Source: an uncultured Roseiflexaceae bacterium (lineage in GTDB: Bacteria; Chloroflexota; Chloroflexia; Chloroflexales; Roseiflexaceae). Taken from it: a DNA stretch of 17,369 nucleotides. This document shows, in pieces, positions 13,376 to 17,369 of this stretch (position 1 is the stretch's first letter; each line of letters opens with the position of its first letter). The position numbers and the translations under genes were made by a program. The stretch lies in the NCBI GenBank assembly GCA_937988885.1, contig CALKHR010000176.1, positions 1 to 17,369 on the forward strand, read 5' to 3'. The notes below the pieces were generated by a model. The model worked only from the letters and a program-made list of their open reading frames with translations. It ran no database searches and was not told the DNA's origin.

Positions 13376-14305
13376 ATGAAAGATATCATCATCGTGGGTG
13401 GTGGGGCGGCTGGATTGGCTGCGGCGGCCTACGCTCTAGATAAACAGCTCGATATGCTCTTGATCGTCGAAGATCTTGGTGGCAAGGCGGGCACGCAGCA
13501 GCAACTGAACAATCATTCTGGCGAGGAGACGCTGTTGGGCGCTGATCTGATCCAACTCTTAGCGCGGCGCGTTACGCGGCATGTTGGTGCGGTGCTGCAC
13601 GATCGGGTGACCAACATCAGCAAGTATAACGATGTCTTTTGGGTCGAGACCCAGCATCACGGCTACCAGGAGGCGAGCGTGGTGTTGGTGGCCACCGGCG
13701 CCTCTCCGCTGCTACTGAATGTGCCGGGCGCGCAGAAGTTGGTCAATTACGGCGTCGGCTACTCGATCACCACGCATGCGCATATGCTGGAGAGCAAAAC
13801 GGTGGCGGTGATCGGCACAACCGATCGGGCGTTGCTGGGTGCCGTGGAGCTAGCAACAATCGGCGCGTACGTCTATCTCATCGCTCCCGACGCGAGCAAT
13901 CTGACCTCACGGCTAGGGCACCGCCTACGCCATCTGCCGCAGGTCACCATCTTCGAGCGCTACGAGGTCACGCAGATCGCAGGGGAGACCAACGTCGAGC
14001 ATCTCGTCATCAAGCGCGATAACGAGGAGACGATTCTGCACGTCGATGCGGTGTTCGCCGATCTGGGATTGCTGCCCAACAGCGGGTTGGTGCGTCAGTT
14101 GATCCCGGTCGATCAGGATGGCTTTATTTGGGTTGATGATCTCAATATGACCGCGCTGCCTGGGCTATTCGCGGCTGGCGATGTCACCACCGCCTTTGCC
14201 GAGAACATCCTCGTGGCGGCTGGCGACGGCACACGGGCGGCGATCAATGCGTATGCCTACCTGCTCAGTCAGAAGCCGCAGCCTGCGGCGGAACCAGTCG
14301 ACTAG
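13376..14305 (+). CDS. Thioredoxin-reductase-like FAD flavoprotein lacking the redox disulfide
   Basis: The 309-residue product has the two-Rossmann layout of low-molecular-weight thioredoxin reductases and TrxR-like ferredoxin-NADP reductases. The FAD site is GGGAAGLAAAAY (8-19) and the second FAD motif is 'LPGLFAAGDVTTAFAENILVAAGDGTRAAI' (261-290). Where TrxR has its CxxC, this protein reads 'GYSITTHAHM' (128-137), and I find no cysteine in the whole chain. The second dinucleotide motif is degenerate (VIGTTDRALLGAVEL, 145-159, instead of GGGDSA), and no HRR motif for the NADPH phosphate is visible. It is therefore not a thioredoxin reductase; electron donor and acceptor are unknown. GAGGAGG (13363-13369) lies 6 nt before the ATG; the frame open from 13292 is an extension without support. 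It starts 87 nt after hypE and precedes a stress protein by 33 nt. Confidence 0.82.
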   Translation: MKDIIIVGGGAAGLAAAAYALDKQLDMLLIVEDLGGKAGTQQQLNNHSGEETLLGADLIQLLARRVTRHVGAVLHDRVTNISKYNDVFWVETQHHGYQEASVVLVATGASPLLLNVPGAQKLVNYGVGYSITTHAHMLESKTVAVIGTTDRALLGAVELATIGAYVYLIAPDASNLTSRLGHRLRHLPQVTIFERYEVTQIAGETNVEHLVIKRDNEETILHVDAVFADLGLLPNSGLVRQLIPVDQDGFIWVDDLNMTALPGLFAAGDVTTAFAENILVAAGDGTRAAINAYAYLLSQKPQPAAEPVD

Positions 14306-14338
14306 GTGGGTATTTGAGGCCGAAGTAAGGAGGCCACT

Positions 14339-15241
14339 ATGTATCGCTCGATTCTTATCCCGCTCGACGGCTCGCCGTTTGGCGAGTACGCCTTGCCCTA
14401 CGCGCTCGATATCGCTCGGCGCACCGGAGCGCAACTGCACTTGGCGCATGTCTCCACCGTTCCGCCCGCCGAAGTCGGCGACGTTGTCGATAACGAGCTG
14501 CGCACCTACGAACAGGCGTATCTGGAAGGGGTCGTAGCGCGGCTGCAGCCGCACTGCGCCAACCCGATCACCACTGTGCAGCTTGAAGGGCCGATCGCCT
14601 CGGCGCTGCACGACTACGCGGTGGAGCTCAAGGCTGACCTGGTTGTCATGACGACTCACGGACGCGGGCCAGTGTCGCGTTTTTGGCTCGGTAGCGTCGC
14701 AGATGCGCTGGTGCGTCAACTGCCCATGCCCGTGTTGCTGGTGCGCCCGCACGAGCCAATGCCGGATTATGCGCACCCGCCGACCATTAATCACATCCTG
14801 ATCCCGCTGGACGGCTCGGTGCTGGCTGAGCAGATCATGTCCTATGCGCTTGAGATGGGGCAGTTGATGGAGGCCGAATACACGTTGCTCCAGGTGATCC
14901 CGTTCATGCCGCCGATCTACGGCACGGAGCTCTACGGAGCCGGGTGGGACGAGGAACTCCAGGAGCAACTGCGAACAAGTGCGCAGAACTACCTAGACAA
15001 CATCGCCGCACCGCTGCGCGCCGAGTCGTTGCGTGTGAAAACGGCAGTTATGCACGGAATCGTCGCCGATGCGATTCTGGAGTATGCGCAGGCGCAGAAC
15101 GTGCAGGCCATCGCACTGGCGACACACGGTAGAACGGGCGTAAGGCGCTGGTTGCTCGGCGGCGTGGCCGATAAAGTGGTGCGCGGCGCTCAGACGCCTG
15201 TGCTGCTGTATCGACCACAGGCCGAGATTGCCGAGGGCTAG
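14339..15241 (+). CDS. Universal stress protein, tandem UspA domains
   Basis: The 300-residue product contains two UspA domains. The first covers about residues 1-142 ('YRSILIPLDGSPFGEYALPYALDIARRTGAQLHLAHV' to 'MPVLLVRP'), the second about 150-297 ('INHILIPLDGSVLAEQIMSYALEM' to 'TPVLLYRP'). Each ends with an ATP-binding-type loop: 'THGRGPVSRFWLGSVAD' in the first and 'THGRTGVRRWLLGGVAD' in the second. Such proteins bind nucleotides and respond to starvation or redox stress; the target is not deducible. AAGGAGG lies 5 nt before the ATG. The gene follows the flavoprotein by 33 nt in the same direction, so they are probably co-transcribed, possibly as a stress or energy-limitation pair next to the hydrogenase genes. 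Confidence 0.92.
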   Translation: MYRSILIPLDGSPFGEYALPYALDIARRTGAQLHLAHVSTVPPAEVGDVVDNELRTYEQAYLEGVVARLQPHCANPITTVQLEGPIASALHDYAVELKADLVVMTTHGRGPVSRFWLGSVADALVRQLPMPVLLVRPHEPMPDYAHPPTINHILIPLDGSVLAEQIMSYALEMGQLMEAEYTLLQVIPFMPPIYGTELYGAGWDEELQEQLRTSAQNYLDNIAAPLRAESLRVKTAVMHGIVADAILEYAQAQNVQAIALATHGRTGVRRWLLGGVADKVVRGAQTPVLLYRPQAEIAEG

Positions 15242-15309
15242 GCTACGTCTGGAAGGCATAGTTGATCCAATTGCATAAGCTCATGGAGGCCAGCACCTGG
15301 TAATGCATC

Positions 15310-16695
15310 ATGGCAAACCATCGTTCAATTGAGCGTTACTGGAGCCAGCCGATTACCGACGTGTTGGCCTCTCTCCATAGCTCGCCGACTGGCCTGAGTT
15401 CGACCGATGCGCGCCAACGTCTGAAGCAAGTCGGCCCTAATCTCATTGAACAGCAACGGCAAACAACGGCGCTTACGCTCTGGCTTAAACAAGCGCGCAA
15501 CCCGTTGCTGCTGATCCTGATTTTTGCGGCCCTGGTATCCGTAATCGCCCACGAGTGGATCGATGTCGTAGTGATTCTGGCGATTGTGCTAGGCAGCGCG
15601 ATCCTGACCTTTGTGCAAGAGTATCGATCTGCAACCGCCATCGAGCGGTTGCGTGCGCGCGTGACGATCAAAGCTACGGTGTTACGCGACCAGCAAGCCC
15701 AATCGCTTCCGGCGACGGAGATCGTGCCTGGCGATGTGATTCTGCTCTCCGCTGGCAGTCTGATCCCCGCTGATGGCGTGTTATTGGAGGCAAAGGATTG
15801 CTTCATTAATCAGGCGGTGCTGACGGGCGAGTCGTTGCCGATCGAGAAACAGGTTGGGTTGGTCGGGCCGCTGGCCAGCCTGCCAGAGCGAACGAACTGC
15901 GTCTTTAGCGGCACATCGGTGCGTAGCGGTACAGCACGCGCATTAATCGTACAGACCGGCACCAACACACTGTTCGGCCAGATCGCCAAACGGCTCACGT
16001 CGCAGCCATCCGAGACGGAGTTCGAGCGCAGCACTCGGCAGTTTGGTAATCTCCTAACCCAAATGATGATTGGGTTGCTGCTGCTGGTCTTTGCCGCCAA
16101 TATTCTGCTCGACAAACCAGCGATCGAATCGTTGCTGTTTGCGATTGCGCTGGCCGTTGGCCTTTCCCCCGAGCTATTGCCAGCTATTCTCAGCATTACG
16201 CTAGCCAGAGGCGCGCAGGAGATGGCCGCGCATGGAGTGATTGTGCGTCGGCTCAATGCCATCGAGAACCTCGGCAGTATGGATGTGCTCTGCACTGATA
16301 AGACTGGCACGCTTACCGAAGGAAGCATGCGGCTCGATCTGGCGAATGATGTGCAGGGTGTCCCGTCGGAAAAGGTTCTGTGCCAGGCCTACCTCAACGC
16401 TTCCTTCCAGAGTGGTCTGAACAACCCGCTAGACGAGGCCATTATTGCTCAGGCACAAGAGGCGGGCTTGGATATCTCGGCGTATCGCAAAGTAGACGAG
16501 ATCCCGTATGATTTTGTCCGCAAGCGCCTCAGCGTCGTTGTACGTGACGCTGCTGGCGAACTTACGCTGATCAGCAAGGGCGCGCTGGAGCACATCTTGT
16601 CGATCTGTAGCAAGGTGCAACTCGGCACAGCACTGTACCCGCTTGATGCGGATTGGCAGCACAAGCTTGAGCAGCTCTATTACAGTGTGGAGTAA
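15310..16695 (+). pseudogene. mgtA: MgtA/MgtB-type P-type ATPase, N-terminal part ending at a frameshift
   Basis: The first 459 codons encode the N-terminal cation-ATPase domain, two membrane helices at about 64-103, the actuator domain with TGES at 172-175, two more helices near 250-300 with 'GLSPELLPAI', and the phosphorylation motif DKTGT with D330. The general pattern fits a Mg2+-importing P3B ATPase rather than a Ca2+ pump. The frame then reads Tyr-Tyr-Ser-Val-Glu-stop (TAA 16693-16695). The protein continues without loss of residues in the +1 frame from TGG at 16688, so one extra base, G16687 or an equivalent in AGTGTGG, breaks the gene. It may be a real mutation or a sequencing error. 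No clear ribosome site precedes the ATG at 15310 (GGAGG lies 20 nt upstream); a TAA in frame at 15301 forbids an earlier start. Confidence 0.8.
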
Positions 16696-17369
16696 CCAAG
16701 GGTTACGAGTGCTGGGATTGGCCACCAAGCCGATCCCAACGCAGGATCGCTATAGTCGCACCGATGAGCATGATCTGATGTTCGAGGGGTTTCTGCTCTT
16801 CTCTGACCCACCCAAGCCTAATATCCAACAGGCGATCTCCGATCTGGTGAATTTAGGTGTAGGGCTAAAGATCATCACGGGTGATAATGGGCGGGTCGCA
16901 CAGCACCTAGCGGAGACAATTGGTCTGCAGGTCACGGGCATCCTATCCGGCAGCGAGCTGAACGGGATGAGTAATGAGGCGCTCTGGCAGCAAGCCGAGC
17001 GAACCAATTTGTTCGTTGACGTGGACCCCAACCAGAAGGAGCGCATCATCCTGGCGTTGCGCAAGATGGGCCACGTGGTTGGCTATATGGGCGATGGTAT
17101 CAACGATGTCCCGGCACTCCATGCCGCTGATGTCGGTATCTCGGTGGACATGGCCGCAGATGTGGCCAAAGAGACCGCCGACTTCATGTTGCTAGAGCGT
17201 GATCTGGATGTACTTCGGCGCGGCATCGAGGAGGGGCGAACAACCTTTGCTAACACCTTGAAATATATTTTCACGACCACGAGCGCCAATTTTGGCAACA
17301 TGGTCAGTATGGCTGGTGCATCGCTTTTTCTGCCATTTCTTCCCTTATTGGCCAAGCAAATCCTGCTTA
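16688..17369 (+). pseudogene. mgtA: MgtA/MgtB-type P-type ATPase, C-terminal part in the shifted frame, cut by the window end
   Basis: This frame continues the ATPase from 'WSNQGLRVLGLATK', the conserved end of the nucleotide-binding domain, through 'FEGFLLFSDPPKPNIQQAI', the hinge motif KIITGDNG and the P-domain motif GDGINDVPALHAADVGISVD, to 'FANTLKYIFTTTSANFGNMVSMAGASLFLPFLPLLAKQIL', which is the start of the next membrane segment. It remains open at 17369, so roughly the last 200 residues of a full-length family member lie outside. All P-domain motifs are intact, which suggests the frameshift is recent or an assembly error. A GTG at 16709 is the first possible independent start but would give an inactive fragment. 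Confidence 0.8.

Noticed and set aside
16684..16696. Programmed +1 frameshift site in the ATPase gene
   Set aside because: The codons before the stop (AGT GTG GAG) do not allow re-pairing in the +1 frame and there is no known stimulator; mutation or sequencing error is the simpler explanation.
1..17369. CRISPR arrays, tRNA or rRNA genes, insertion sequences
   Set aside because: I saw no regularly spaced repeats, no cloverleaf with matching CCA-end pattern, and no transposase-like product or terminal inverted repeats.

Overview
The window looks like chromosomal DNA (roughly 60% G+C by eye) from a Chloroflexota bacterium, probably of the filamentous Chloroflexia type. This rests on the style of the secreted protein at 669-1559, with its 'FDKARMEI' block and 'RVLTYNPANPPNWRVEMGNVGQHYYQWR' type ending, and on a cyanobacterium-like HoxEFUYH hydrogenase. 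The taxon is an inference; no 16S or other strict marker is present.

Layout. (1) 1-1559, minus strand: a two-gene unit with a secreted Chloroflexi-type protein upstream and a membrane-anchored SRPBCC-fold protein downstream. (2) 1560-1980: a comparatively AT-rich divergent intergenic region holding a near-perfect 35-nt palindrome. (3) 1981-7932, plus strand: a complete group 3d bidirectional NAD(P)-linked [NiFe]-hydrogenase operon, hoxE-hoxF-[deazaflavin/flavin nitroreductase-like gene]-hoxU-hoxY-hoxH-hoxW. HoxE, HoxF and HoxU form the diaphorase, HoxY and HoxH form the hydrogenase core, and HoxW removes the C-terminal extension of HoxH. Most junctions are tight. Two are not: hoxE/hoxF carries heptad repeats and hoxY/hoxH carries two tandem hairpins. 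(4) 7933-8095: a terminator-like stem, a consensus TATAAT box and a leader hairpin ahead of hypA. (5) 8096-13288: the maturation genes hypA-hypF-hypC-hypD-hypE, with hypC/hypD and hypD/hypE overlapping. They supply Fe(CN)2CO assembly and part of nickel insertion. hypB is not in the window. (6) 13376-15241: a cysteine-free thioredoxin-reductase-like flavoprotein and a two-domain universal stress protein. (7) 15310-window end: an MgtA/MgtB-type P-type ATPase broken by a single-base frameshift near 16687 and cut by the window edge.

How it works together: genes 1981-13288 form a nearly self-contained hydrogenase module (structural subunits, endopeptidase, cofactor synthesis) that would couple H2 oxidation or evolution to the NAD(P)H pool in the cytoplasm. 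The most unusual points are the nitroreductase-like gene placed inside the diaphorase genes, the missing hypB, the RNA structures at operon junctions, the cysteine-free TrxR homologue next to hypE, and the broken Mg2+ ATPase. I do not see an entirely unknown multi-gene system; the novelty is in insertions and junctions within a recognisable module.
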